This document shows positions 41,813 to 53,127 of a stretch of 64,000 nt of DNA, piece after piece. Source of the stretch: Lumbricus rubellus (taxonomy: Eukaryota > Annelida > Clitellata > Crassiclitellata > Lumbricidae); NCBI GenBank assembly GCA_945859605.1, contig OX243814.1:43614505-43678504 (forward strand), in the 5' to 3' direction. Made by a program: the position numbers and the translations under genes. How positions within the stretch are numbered: the stretch's first letter is position 1; each line of letters begins with the position of its first letter. The notes under the pieces are model-generated. The model searched no databases. It saw nothing but the letters and a program-made list of their open reading frames with translations, and had not been told where the DNA came from.

Positions 41813-42878
41813 GTTCATCTACTACGATAAGGCAGAGCTGTCACTTGAGTCTGCGCAGTTAATGCTTTATGCTGCAGAAAAGTACTATCTGCCGAGATTG
41901 TCTGCGATGTGTTCTAAAGTTCTCCAGGATGGATTGGATGTCTCTAATGTCTGCAGTCTCTTAGATTTAAGTTTTATGTACAATGATAGCAATCTTAGAG
42001 AATCCTGTTTGAACTTCATCGCCGACAATTCAGGAACAGTTCTGAGCAACGATGCATTTTCAACAATTTCCTCTGCAGCCTTAGAATCTGTTCTTAAGAT
42101 GGAGAGAATCAAATCGAGCGAATCGACAATTTACCGAAGTTGCATCGCATGGGCAAAACATCATCTGAAAACTCAGAAGGCAATTGAAGACCCTACGAGT
42201 GAGGAGATTAGACAGGTACTTGGGGATCTGTTTCATGAAATACGTTTTCCAACAATGGAGAATACGGAATTCGCAGTTCTCGTCGGTAAGAGTGATATTC
42301 TCACAAACGACGAACTGTCTAAGATCTACTATCACATCGCCACCAGGCAAACGATTGGCGATCTTGGCTTCCCAACTAAAAACCGACAGGAGTTCGTTCT
42401 CAGTCGGTTCACTCGCTCCTTGAATTCAGCGTGTGAAAGCAGCTGTTCATCATGCAATTCAAAATTACCAACACTGAACGCTATTAATGTTGCTGCGGAT
42501 AAGGATGTCTTGCTAACGGGACTTGGAGTTTACATCGGATATAATTCTATGGACTATGACATCGAGATTAAATTGTTTTTATGTAGGTTTTCAAAGCCAA
42601 TCTACTGCATTAGAGACACAGTTCCCGGTGCCAGGAAACACTCAATAGTTTATCACGTTATGTTTGACAAACCGGTGAAACTGTCGAGAGATAATGTTTA
42701 TCAGATAGTGACTCTGTCGAATGGTACAATCGGATACAGAGGAGAAACTAATGAGTCTAGTGTTGAGAAAGCTGGCGTTAAGTTTAAATTTTCAAAATAC
42801 TCAGGACAGTTAAAATTCAACTTGACAACTGAACTAAATGGTCAAATTCCTCAGTTACATTACATGCTGACACACTGA
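41813..42878 (+). CDS. BTB-BACK-PHR protein, exon 2 (end of BTB, BACK and PHR domains)
   Basis: Begins after the acceptor ATTCGACAG at 41804-41812 and completes the split codon. The whole protein is 446 residues. It contains the last BTB helices (LMLYAAEKYYLPRLSAMC), a BACK domain of about 110 residues with CIAWAKHH, a linker with a CESSCSSC cluster, and a C-terminal PHR domain starting at INVAADKDVLLTGLGVYIGY and ending GQIPQLHYM. The BTBD6-like order and length are normal. The domain layout supports a Cullin-3 adaptor; the substrate is unknown. The nearest paralogue cannot be named without alignment. It is the only clearly conserved housekeeping-type gene in the window. Confidence 0.92.
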
Positions 42879-43178
42879 TTTTAGCTCTGTTGACTTGATG
42901 CAAAATGACTGTTTTTGTATTGGTTGAATAATGTTGAATAGGGCCTATTCCACAATAACACAGCTGGAGGCTAATGTAGCAGTGGCTTAGATAGACTACA
43001 TTCCTAATCAAGTGGCGGATTGACTTTGAACTCCAACAGTGAAAATGCTATGGAGAACAAAAATCTAGACCAATGAACAACATGATTCTTAAGGCCTATA
43101 CAATATCTTTATTTTTTCAAATTCAAAAACCGATGACGTTGCCAACTTATTGCTTTACAGGTGTTGTCATTTTTCGAT
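42879..43178. other. 3' flank of the BTB gene
   Basis: Likely the 3' untranslated region. No AATAAA close to the stop codon was noticed. No other feature seen. Confidence 0.4.
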
Positions 43179-43653
43179 GGTTCCACGACAACTCGTCCAA
43201 CTACAACTCGTCCAACGACAATTCGTCCACGGACAACTGGTCCACCGACAACTGGTCCACCGAAATAGAAGCCGGATTAATGAGAAAGCGCTTGAGAAAT
43301 GGAAGCTGGATGAAGGTTTATGCAGGTGAAAAAAGCTGAATTGATGACAACACGCTTAAGAAATGGAAGTTGGATCAAGTTTTTTTCTATCTGAAATAGA
43401 AGCTGGATGCATGTTGAGACACATGATGAAAATCGTCAATTCAGCTTCTATTTAAGCATCGAAACCATTAGACTTTTTCATAAACCCAGCTCCTATTTCG
43501 TAAATAAAGAACTTTCATCCAGCTTCCATTTCTCAAGCGCTTTCTCATTAATCCGGCTTCTATTTTGGTGGACCAGTTGTCGGTGGACCAGTTGTCCGTG
43601 GACGAATTGTCGTTGGACGAGTTGTAGTTGGACGAGTTGGTGGACCAGTTGTC
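43179..43653. mobile_element. foldback element, second copy
   Basis: The left arm starts GGTTCCACGACAACTCG and holds five units of the CGACAACTCGTCCAA type. The body has ATAGAAGCCGGATTAATGAG and AAATGGAAGCTGGATGAAGG units, then the same units inverted. The right arm has the complementary GGACCAGTTGTCGGT type units. The right end is rearranged (GAGTTGGTGGACCAGTTGTC) and lacks the terminal CACGAC motif, so no target duplication can be read. Confidence 0.8.
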
Positions 43654-44200
43654 AAATCAAAGAAGCCAAGTCTACCCTCATTCATAATCTCACAGATCCT
43701 CAGCAAGTTTCCAGTCACATTAATTTTACGGTGCTATTTTCTGGCAAGAGACTTTCAAGTCACAATAATAATGTTCTAGTAGACTGCGCTATTGCATCGT
43801 AATAATTATGCGATGAAAACTTGAATTGTGCTTTAATTATAGACCTTCGAAGCTAAATTTGTCGTAGGGACTAGAAATTTGTGAATTATGTGTCCAGAAA
43901 CTAGGATTAGTTTTCTGAGCAGTAGGCCTAAATTCAGTCAGCGCTTCTGAATTCAGAAGATAACTGTTACAGTTGACACAACATTTGCGACTTATTATAG
44001 CCTACGAACGATCAGTTTTCTGATTTCTGATAGTGCAGCCTATCTTGCAAGAAAATTGTCTTCCAAAAAATATCGATATTTAATGCAGCAGTGGATTAGC
44101 CTATAAGCTTACGAATTGTTGAAGTAACTTTTACTTCACAAAATTCAAATTTCACATAAAGGCAGAATTGGATCACAAATATTATGATGAAGCTCATAAA
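43654..44200. other. 3' flank of Mab-21 gene 4
   Basis: About 550 bases. At 44031-44080 the minus strand shows a faint resemblance to the closing HFLARY block of the Mab-21 genes (CAAGAAAATTGTCTTCCAAAAAA), perhaps the remains of an older duplicated 3' end. Otherwise nothing recognised. Confidence 0.35.
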
Positions 44201-47104
44201 CTACTTCCTTATCATACGAAGTTTTCTTAAAATAATCCTGCGAATGATATGTTCAAACAGACGTTCAGTTTTCTTATTAGTAAATTCATTTTCACATGGA
44301 CGATTTGAGTCGATGCAACATCTGACTTTTAGATATCTTGCAAGAAAATGTCGTCCAAGAAAATAGCGACATTTGATTAAGTTGCGAGTTAGATTACATG
44401 AAAATGTATGGCGTTCGACCTCAACGGATCGCTTACAGCTCTCATGCCAGAGTTCAAACGCAGGATTAGTTCCTGTAGGCCTAATACCATTAGATTTCTG
44501 CTTATCCTCATCAAGAGTTGACAAGTAACTAAATAGTGTGTGAAATCCAAGAGATGATTGTACGTCTGCATCGAAAAAAGAGTCAAAAGGTGGAACCATG
44601 CAAACATTCGCAAATGTAAACTCCTTCACATCGCTCTGCAGATCAGGTTCAGGAAGAATCTCGTCACATAGATGCAACACTTCATCGTATTGACGACGTT
44701 TGTAAAGACTCAAAGCACGATAGCACTCAGCTGTGTTGCACTGGATGTTTAAGTCTTTGCGGATCACATTGTGGAATGATGTCATGTGTTCTGAAGCAAT
44801 TTCCACCATTGCTTCAATTACTGCTTCTTTATCCATCAAAGAATTCTTAGGGCTATTGCCTGCATCGGTTTTTGTCAAATAGTCAGGTTTGCAATACACA
44901 ATCTGTCTGAAAGCATTCATTGATTTCGCAGCAATGCAGTTCTGCTTAAGCAAAACCGTCAGATATTCGTCCATGGGAAATGATGAATCAGGTAAATCAT
45001 GATTAAATTCCATGTGCTTGTCCATTTTCTCTGCAGATAATGCAGCTAAATAATATGCAGCTAAATAATATGCAAATAACTTTGGTGAAAGACGGAGATC
45101 AAGAAAAAGTCGTTTGTTGATGTAGTTAAGTTTATTTTTAATAATGTTTTTATAAAGCACATGCAATCCAACGATTCTTACGACATCGTCAATAAACAGC
45201 AGGCAACCTGCGTTAAGTGTTTCCATGTCATTTTGAGAAGTCTGATCTTCAAGGACTGTCAAGCATAGGCGTGTTGCTTGTTGATATTCTGATGTAGAAA
45301 AACGAAGAGCAGCTTGATACATCAAAACTGCAGGAACATACGACTCAGAGTCGTCATATGCTAAAGCTTTTCTAAGAAACTCTTTTGACACGAGAGATAC
45401 AAGTTGAAATTCTGAATGGCTAATTAATCCAGTTAATTTTTGCATGATATCCAAAGTGCGCAGAAATTGAAACTTACCACTTTGTATTGTGAACGTTTTT
45501 GGAAAGTTGTGATACTTAGATTTCACAATTTTAGGTTGCATTGAGATTTTGTTGATTAATTCGACAAATAAACCGCTATCCAAATCAACTTCTCCGCAAT
45601 TTAAACTGTATGCACCATGCAGCAGGAACAGTAAATTTTCAAAGTATGGGAAACATAATGTGTTCTCTATTGTTGGGAAAACGTGGCACTTCATTTGTCT
45701 CTCCATTTTACTGTTTATTATACCATAACCAGTTTGTTTTGCATGGCGTAGTCCAACTCCTGACCCATGTTTAAATACAGTACGACAAATGTTATGCGAA
45801 CCCACGAATCTAAGATAGAATGTGAAATTCAAAGACTCCAATAGAATGGTTTTCCGTGAATATAAGAAAGGCAGAAAATAAAACATGAAATGTGGCTTTG
45901 TTTCCACTGGTCCTTCTACCGTGAAATACGATTGCATGACTGGCAATATGTAATTTTCTTCGAACCATTGAGAAAGATTTCCAGAATTACAAAAATCACT
46001 TATTCGTCTTTCAATCTTATCAAGTATTGTGGAGCTTGATGGCTCGTTAAATAAATTTGCTTCAGTGATGAAATAATTCGGACAGTATTTCCTCTTTAGC
46101 CATTCTGAAAGCTTTTGTAGCAACTTGCCGCAGATCGCAATAACAGAAGAGGAATTCCACCATTCAGGCGACATCTCTTCACAAGTCCATAACATCAACG
46201 TCTTTAAATGATACGTACAGAGAATCTCATCTTCCTTTAGACAACCATTATTTATCAATTCTCTCTTTGCAAAGAATCGCAGCAAATGATAGACAATCTG
46301 TTGAATTTTAGACCAACTCTGAAGTAAAATTACTTCCGCAACTGAAAATGACAATCTCCACTGTCGTATATCTTCTCTGCAAGAACGATGTTGTGCATAA
46401 ACAACATGACAACCCTGTTGCACGACATCGGAGATCGTATCAATCGTCGGTCATCCGTATTTCCTTGGTCGAAAGGCCCAATGTTTGGCTTCTGTAGGCC
46501 ACCGAGGGCAAAATAGACTTCGGACATTGTCAACTCCCACATTGCCATCATAACTTTGAGATTTAATTGCTGGGCCATTAATACTGTTTGTCATGGCATG
46601 TTGGAAATGAAACGCATTAGTCGAAATTCCTTTTGCAAATGACGCTAGATCTGGCGCCATGTAGGTAACTGTACAAGGTGTAGACCCATAGTTAGTTTCG
46701 TACATTTTGTATTTCCAATTGTAGTCCAAGTCACCCAAAATTCGCAATCGAACAAAGCCTGGATATTCATGATATGGTTCAACTTTGTAGCACTTGATCT
46801 TATCGGCTAAACCACTCATATCACTTGGCAAATCCTGAAAGTCGTCACTGAATGCCAACTCATCAGCTTGGGAAATCAAACCATCATTATCGCCAATGCA
46901 TGAATTCAGCGGTCGGATGTAGAGTTCAGCAGCGCTGCCACACATAATCCAGTAAGAAAGTGGTAGGCACCCTTTCTCCGTCATGAGTAAATCATGCATG
47001 TGATCATAAACTGTTGAAAACGACTTTGGAAGCAATTGGCATGTTCTTGTGATGAAGCAGGATACCAGTTCGTCATAGAACTGAAGCGTATGATGTTCCG
47101 TCAT
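44201..47104 (-). pseudogene. Mab-21 / cGAS-like protein 4, interrupted by one in-frame stop
   Basis: Same family as genes 1 and 2 (start MTEHHTLQFYDELVSCFITRTCQLLPKS-like; acceptor CTGTTTAG|A before the ATG at 47104). Frame is preserved over about 967 codons except for one TGA at 46453-46451. At that place the paralogues have the tryptophan of the GWPT motif, so one G-to-A change in TGG explains it. Upstream of the stop the metal-binding residues are present (GSAAE near 56, D-N-D near 72-74, third aspartate near 192). Downstream the TPR-like half and GRHFLARYLKVRC block are intact. A short internal repeat, FAYYLAAYYLAAL, comes from a 17-bp duplication near 45045-45075. It may be a very recent pseudogene, a segregating null allele, or a sequencing error. 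I list it as a pseudogene because the stop is what the sequence shows. Confidence 0.8.
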
Positions 47105-47515
47105 TCTAAACAGCAATTTGTAGGCTATAGGCTATTATGTTATGTATTATAGCCTACATATATTTCCATCCCATACTTGCATCGTCATAAACTCATAATG
47201 ATCAGTAAACCTTATCGTAATTATGAAAGTCATCACAGTTAGGCCTATTGTCATCCTCGTCGATGTTAACATCGTCTTTACAATGATCATTGATCAACAT
47301 ACTTAACCATGAACGTGACCGTAATAATCATAATCGAAGAAATTTTGAACTGTTGTCCACTTGAATAATACGTACGGTCACACGGATGCCCTGGGTGTTT
47401 TGGCCACTGGTCTTATACAGCTTAACCCTCGGAGGCTAACCTATAAAAAAATCACATATTGGATAACCTGGGGTATATTTTTCACCCCACACCATTTGAG
47501 GCCTATGAAATGATA
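47105..47515. other. intergenic, upstream of Mab-21 gene 4
   Basis: Would hold the 5' non-coding exon and promoter of gene 4. No signal that I can defend. Confidence 0.4.
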
Positions 47516-47665
47516 TTAGACCATGTTTGATCAACAACGGCACTTAATTCAAGTTCAGCATAAAATTGACAATCTGTGAAACCTAACTAAGTTAAAATAT
47601 CACCACATTTATCGAGTCTACGTCCATCTATACACAAGACTTAGTAACGCTTTGTTGCATGCTTT
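47516..47665. repeat. 150-bp direct repeat, first copy
   Basis: Repeats, with no difference noticed, at 47820-47969. Begins TTAGACCATGTTTGATC and ends TTGTTGCATGCTTT. The second copy stands within the end of the Tc1 relic. Confidence 0.9.
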
Positions 47666-47718
47666 CCACAATGTCATACAAAGTTGCATCACGTAGGCTA
47701 GGTCTATGACATAATACG

Positions 47719-48640
47719 AGGGTGTCTCGATAGGTCGTGAACGATTTTGAATACAGACGCCAATATAAAACGTTCCACCTTATATTGTGTATAACATATA
47801 TTTGTCTGTATTCAAAATCTTAGACCATGTTTGATCAACAACGGCACTTAATTCAAGTTCAGCATAAAATTGACAATCTGTGAAACCTAACTAAGTTAAA
47901 ATATCACCACATTTATCGAGTCTACGTCCATCTATACACAAGACTTAGTAACGCTTTGTTGCATGCTTTTATATCAGCGCCAATATCCGTGACGTCATCA
48001 AATTCGTGCCAAGTAAACGTCCAGTTAAGCCACAAACAATACTGTATGACCATCATTGTTAATCCACACATAATTAATTAATACAAATTATCTTTTAGTA
48101 TTTAATAATGTTCCCTTTACTCTTTATTACAGTCTCAAGTCGATTAGTCATCGTCCCAAATAGATTTTTTCAGAGTTGTCAGAGGCAGCCTATCGATGTC
48201 CATGCTTTACAAAGCCGACGTTTTAAGGTGTTCAATGTTTGGGGTTCGAGATCGGCATAAACACTGTTGCCGCCATAATAGCCCAAACATTTTCCGTTGG
48301 TGACAAATCCGGCGAATTATGCGGCCAGTCCCCCGGTGAGATGTAGACTATCCATAGATAGGCCCTATTCTTGTTCAACTATTCGACTGAGACCTTTGAT
48401 GTGTGTGCACGTGCACCGTCTTGTTGAAATAATATTTCGCCGTTATTATGAAACATTTTTGTGGCTGTCAACTTAGCGCAGACTGCACTTCGCTGGAATG
48501 CAGGTTTGGCCTCTTTCTCCTGACTCTCATTGATGTAATAAATAAGTGACTGAAGTTTTATTTGGAATGATATGAAGTTTTGTTAATTCAACTGTTTATA
48601 CTGAACCCGAACCCCAGACACCCTTCTTAGGGTTGAGTCG
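47719..48640 (-). mobile_element. decayed Tc1 element, same family as 56820-58051
   Basis: Begins AGGGTGTCTCGATAGGTCG, the terminus of the element at 56820. Soon after (47733-47819) the end sequence runs back on itself (GATTTTGAATACAGAC ... GTCTGTATTCAAAATC), then comes the second 150-bp repeat, and from 47975 the usual subterminal sequence resumes. On the minus strand, parts of a transposase read DWPHNSPDLSPTENVW-like (about 48260-48340), with frameshifts. The right terminus is missing. Confidence 0.8.
47820..47969. repeat. 150-bp direct repeat, second copy
   Basis: Same sequence as 47516-47665, 304 bases further on, placed between two parts of a Tc1 end. Confidence 0.9.
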
Positions 48641-49049
48641 CAGTATGTTTTATCTCATCCACTCTGCGATCCATTAAATACCAAGCTCCTCTCGATGCCG
48701 ATGGTGTGCAACTGTTGATGGAAGTTCCAACGCGTAGAGCTGCGTTAGGGTTGTCCAGAAAAAAGTTTCACAAAACACCCATACTCAAGTTTTTTCCATG
48801 ATTTGTGTTCATGTGTGGCCTACGAATGTTTTTTACAGATTTTTTAAATGTCATCCTGATATCCCTCATGGCCCCTTAACTCAGGGACCGATTTTGGTCG
48901 AAATCGTACTGTATTTTCAATACGAACAACTGATAGCTAAGCAGATAGGACTCACATTTGCACTATTAGACACCAAACTGATATAATTTTCATTACTCTT
49001 GACTAATCAGCAATAAAACAAATTGAAATGTACTATTTGAGCAATACAA
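48641..49049. other. intergenic
   Basis: About 400 bases with one short ORF that does not look coding. Confidence 0.4.
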
Positions 49050-49224
49050 GGGGCCGTCCATGAATGACGTCACGTAATTTAGGACGATTTTTTAATCCCG
49101 AACCCTTCGTTTATTATGTCGTCACAAAATTCATACGATATCTAGTAAGAAACTGTCACAAACAGTTACAGATGTGTGACCCTCCCCTCCCCGAGGTCCA
49201 TGACGTCATTTATAGACGGTCCCC
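49050..49224. mobile_element. short palindromic MITE, GGGGCCGTCCAT type
   Basis: Ends GGGGCCGTCCATGAATGACG and, inverted, TGACGTCATTTATAGACGGT with CCCC. This GGCCGTCCAT-AAATGACGTCA terminus is widespread in animal genomes. No certain target duplication. Confidence 0.75.
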
Positions 49225-50675
49225 AATGAAGTAGGCCTACCAATACGCACCCGCCGCATCATGTGGTTCACATCCCAATTTTTCACATATTACTGTTAGT
49301 AATGCGACTGTTGTGAATGCTTTGACGTAACCCCCGGTTGACCCTACGTTCCCTTAACCTCGAGAAAATGCTACATGGGACACCCCAGAAAACAGAAGTT
49401 GCTAAAAAAATGTCCGAAGAAAAAAGTGGGAAATTCAGGTGCAAATGACTAAAAGAAGGTCATAAAAATTTTAAAAGAGGGAACGTGGTCAATGGTCATG
49501 TTTTTTTTTTAAAATTCGGATTGGGGTCAAAAAGAGTTGTCGGTAACTCGGCCCAGCAGTCGTTATTGTCCGCACAAAATGGCCGTTTATCCACCCCGTC
49601 CCTGAAACCGGAATTCCCACCCACCCAAGCAAAGAGGCCAGATTAAACAATAAACACTGATAATCATTGTGTACGATTCAGTCGAAACCGAATCGGATGG
49701 TGAAATTGAAATGCAACAGGCAGAACCGCCAAGATAAAAATTAATAACATCTTCTAGTTGCGCTAGGGCTACACTTCTCGGATTGAGTATTAAAGCGCAC
49801 TGACTTCCGTCTGGAGATGAACTTCAACTTTACATTGGCCGCCCTACCTTTCTTTGACTCAGACATACAAGGTCATATCTATCTAGGAGGTTTTTTCGGT
49901 GTTTTACCACCACCACCCAACCCCCCCCCAAATGTAAAATCGAAATAATGCATTTACATGTCCTAGCAATTAATGTAAGAACTAAGCTTACAATGCGCAA
50001 AGCAAGCTTAAAGTTAGCTTAATAGCCCCCCCCCCCAAAAAACCTCTATGAGAGCCCCGACGCAATTCCAAACTCCTTAGTGACTTAGTCAGTTGTTTCG
50101 TCTGCTTGTGGACTTGCTCACGGTTAATTTAACACCCACCCAATTATACATGTAATCTTGGATACCGCCTTAATTGCACACAAAGGCCTATTACAATTTG
50201 CGATCTCGTTTTTGTAACATAGTCTTGGATCAGGTTTGGCTCAAAGTGACCATCACTTTTGATTACGGCGCTATTGAAGACATCATAAAAGATCAGATTG
50301 GAAGTCATTGTTGTAATTTGGACCTTTAGGATATTCTGCTTCTGGTTCTTTCTCTGTTCCTGCGCTGTTCGATCCGGCAGTTCCGTGATGTCGTTTAAGT
50401 TAATGATTAAGTGAAATCATATTGGTTTGCTTGATTCATCGTGTCCTGCCGTCTCTTCGTCTATTCAAGCGGGAGTTTTCTGCCTACATCCAACAAGAAA
50501 TGTAAATCTCTAGCAATCTGGGGAATACTGTTAATAAACCTTCATTTGGGAGTGTGCATTTTTTGTGTGCATTTGTTTCCGTGTATGTGACTGCACTAAC
50601 TTTATTCCACTATCCTAACTCACCTGCTTTGTTTTGTAGGCCTATATATCATGCTAGTTAAAAATTTATTGTTCA
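49225..50675. other. intergenic with low-complexity runs
   Basis: Contains a weak inverted pair (GGTTGACCCTACGTTCCC at 49338 and GGGAACGTGGTCAATGG at about 49478) and C-rich runs at 49900-49930 and 50027-50040. I see no gene. Confidence 0.4.
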
Positions 50676-50836
50676 TGTTGTATATTCAGTTTTAATACTT
50701 CAACATTTATTGAATCAACGATCGAACGATAAATCAACAGAACTCCGGATCCCCGGATGTTGCACGAGAACTGTGCGTTAAACTAAAGCAAGTACGTAAG
50801 TAAGTATGTCAACTTATAAAAACATGATATCCAACA
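50676..50836 (-). repeat. 3' LTR of a deleted Gypsy element
   Basis: 161 bp, TGTTGTATATTCAG to ATATCCAACA on the plus strand (TG...CA). Next to it on the minus strand is the purine run AAGAGGAAGGG, the polypurine tract. The second copy is at 52073-52860, where a foldback element splits it. Confidence 0.88.
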
Positions 50837-51108
50837 CCCTTCCTCTTAAAATGTCAGCAATGGTAAAGCAAAACAGATAATATGTTTACATTTCCTCAAT
50901 TAAACGTTCTGGACGTTTATGATCTCTTCCCGAACGACGGAGTACAAGGTTTGGTACGGTTCCTACGTCAGATGACAAATGAGATTGGTACTTGGCATCC
51001 TGGTATTCCTTCTCAGGCGCCAGAACAACTCTCGGTTCAATCACGCCTGGTAAATCCTCCATCCCGTATTCTAGTCCAGGTGAATGCATCTGACGAGGTA
51101 TGTCGGTG

Positions 51109-52045
51109 TCAACTGTACCAGGAGTAATTAGTGTTTCTGGTACCGACGGTACACTGGAACTGATGTGGTGCCCTGTTGAATTGATTGAGCACTGACGGTG
51201 TGTTGTTATGAAAACCAATTGTTGACTCTGGTTCTGGTTGATCCTCTTCCATTCGTGTGATCAGTTGGTGAATATGTTTGCGCCAAACTTTGGAACCAAC
51301 CTGAACGCGATATGATAGTGGTCCGGTTTTCTGCAATATTGTTCCGTCAAGCCACTTTCCTTGATTCCGATAATCTCGTGCCCACACATGATCACCCGAA
51401 CGAAAAGATCGATCCTTTGACACTGGGTTTGCTTGACGTTCTTGTGATTTGCGTACCCGGTCCTCTGGTATGAGGCGCATGGAATCTAAGGGCATCACCA
51501 CTCGCCGGTTAAACAGCATTTGTGCCGGTGATACACCAGTTGTCGCGTGTGCCGTATTCCGATAGGACAACAAAAATCGATGTACGCGATACATCAAAAC
51601 TTCGAATGTCACTTCCTTTGTTCCCAGCACTTCCTTTAGAGTTCTGACAAAACGTTCCGCTTCACCGTTTGAGCGTGGATGATAAGGGGAGGTCTGTATG
51701 TGTTGTATGCCGAATCTTTTACAGCATTGCTGAAATTCACCAAGTGCTGGTAAACTGTGTACCATTGTCCGAAACTATCTGTGAAGGCACTCCGAATCGG
51801 GCCATCAGGGTCTCGATTCTTCCCACTATTTGATCAAATGCTGCATTATCCACGTCCACGGGGTGAATGTCGCAATATTTATTGAATAAGCTAATACCCA
51901 TTGTTCGGCACAAAATGGCCTTGCGTTTCAACGCGTTGTTTTCTGACTCATCAATACCTTCTTCGATGAAATAAAAATTCAACCGCTGTATGAAACGTTT
52001 CCAAGTCTCCAAATTAGGATCAAAGTCCTTAATTTTGGCCGACAT
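51109..52045 (-). pseudogene. gag-integrase remnant of the deleted Gypsy element
   Basis: On the minus strand a Gag start (MSAKIKDFDPNLETWKRFIQ, 52045 on) runs for about 80 residues and then passes directly into an integrase core piece (LMARFGVPSQIVSDNGTQFTS), which carries the second catalytic aspartate. After a frameshift near 51740-51765 the integrase continues (HPRSNGEAERFVRTLK, with the catalytic glutamate) into the C-terminal domain (SFRSGDHVWARDYRN). So a deletion joined gag to integrase, removing about 2.5-3 kb in a usual element. The reading frame across the first junction is open, but the later frameshift breaks it. Confidence 0.85.
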
Positions 52046-52072
52046 TTTGAATTATTATCCTCGTCGCCAATA

Positions 52073-52860
52073 TGTTGTATATTCAGTATTAATGGTGTCA
52101 CGACAACTCGTCTAACGACAACTCGTCTACCGACAAGTGGTCTCCGGACAATTCGTCTAACGACAACTGGTCTACTGAAAACTGATCCAGCGCTTGAGAA
52201 ATGAAAGCTGGATGACAGTTTTTAGAGGTGAAGTGGAGGTGGGATTGATGAAAAAACGCAAGATAAATGGAATCTGGATGATGGTTCTCTTACATGCGAA
52301 ATACAAGCTGGATTGACGAAAGTAACGCATGATAAATAAAAGCTGGATGAAGGTATTTCTAGATCTCAAATAGAAGCTGGATTGATAAGAAAACCGCATA
52401 AGTAATGGAAGCTGGATGAGAGTATTTTTTATATCCGAAATAGAAGCTGGATTGACTAAAATAACAGGCGAGAAATAGATGCTGGATGAAGGTATTTTTA
52501 GATTTGAAGTAGAAATGAGTGCATGTTGGAATACATGAATGAAAATCATCAATCCAGCTTCCATTTAAGCTAAAAACCTATTTTTGTAAATCCAGCTTCT
52601 ATTTGATCAATACTATTCGCCTGTAGACCAGTTGTCGTTAGACCAATTGTCCGGAGACGAGTTGTCGTTAGACGAGTTGTCGGTAGACCATTTGTCGTGG
52701 AACCAGTATTAATAGGCCTACTTCAACGTTTTATTGAATCAACGATCAAACGATAAAACAACAGAACTCCGGATCCCCGGATGTTGCACGAGAACTGTGC
52801 GTTAAACTAAAGCAAGTACGTAAGTAAGTATGTCAGCTTATAAAAACATGATATCCAACA
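52073..52860 (-). repeat. 5' LTR of the deleted Gypsy element, split by a foldback element
   Basis: Starts TGTTGTATATTCAG at 52073, is interrupted at 52093-52704, resumes at 52714 and ends ATATCCAACA at 52860. Apart from the insertion it matches 50676-50836 with a few substitutions and one small TAGGCCTA-type insertion at 52715. Confidence 0.85.
52093..52704. mobile_element. foldback element with 9-bp target duplication
   Basis: 612 bp. Left arm GGTGTCACGACAACTCG, then tandem units of about 15 bp of the CGACAACTCGTCTAA type; the right arm is its inverted copy, ending GTCGTGGAACC. AGTATTAAT stands on both sides (52084-52092 and 52705-52713). The body has four units of AAATAGAAGCTGGATTGA and AAATGGAAGCTGGATGA type, with their inverted forms at the right. 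There is no coding capacity. Because it lies in an LTR with a sister copy in the window, the empty site is known. Confidence 0.9.
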
Positions 52861-53127
52861 GCCTACAATGGCGGTAATTGAAACAATAAACTCTTAAATT
52901 TATTTTATTATAGGCCTATTTTAACGTTTCGAGACTATCGGAGAAAAAAATCTGTTAATGATGAGTTGAAAAGAAAACTCAGTTTTATGAGCAGCAAATT
53001 CAACCAATGATTCTGTATAATTTGTATGGAATATCGCAGTCGATACAACCGCAGTCAATGTCGATGCATTCATATTTAGGCTGCTTTCTATTGCGTCCAG
53101 AATGTTTAATTTTTGTCATAGGCCTAT
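52861..53127. other. 3' flank of Mab-21 gene 5
   Basis: Likely 3' untranslated region of gene 5 and intergenic DNA. No clear polyadenylation signal on the minus strand was noticed. Confidence 0.4.

Larger units (their letters stand above)
50676..52860 (-). mobile_element. internally deleted Ty3/Gypsy element
   Basis: Minus-strand element bounded by the two LTRs. Just inside the 5' LTR the minus strand reads TTGGCGACGAGGATAA, a primer-binding site of the TGGCGAC type often seen in Gypsy elements. The coding part keeps only the start of gag and the end of pol; protease, reverse transcriptase and RNase H are gone. It cannot move by itself. The flanking bases do not show a clear short duplication. 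Confidence 0.85.

Noticed and set aside
46451..46453. TGA as a selenocysteine codon
   Set aside because: Paralogues have tryptophan here, not cysteine, and I saw no SECIS-like hairpin downstream; a simple nonsense change is the better explanation.
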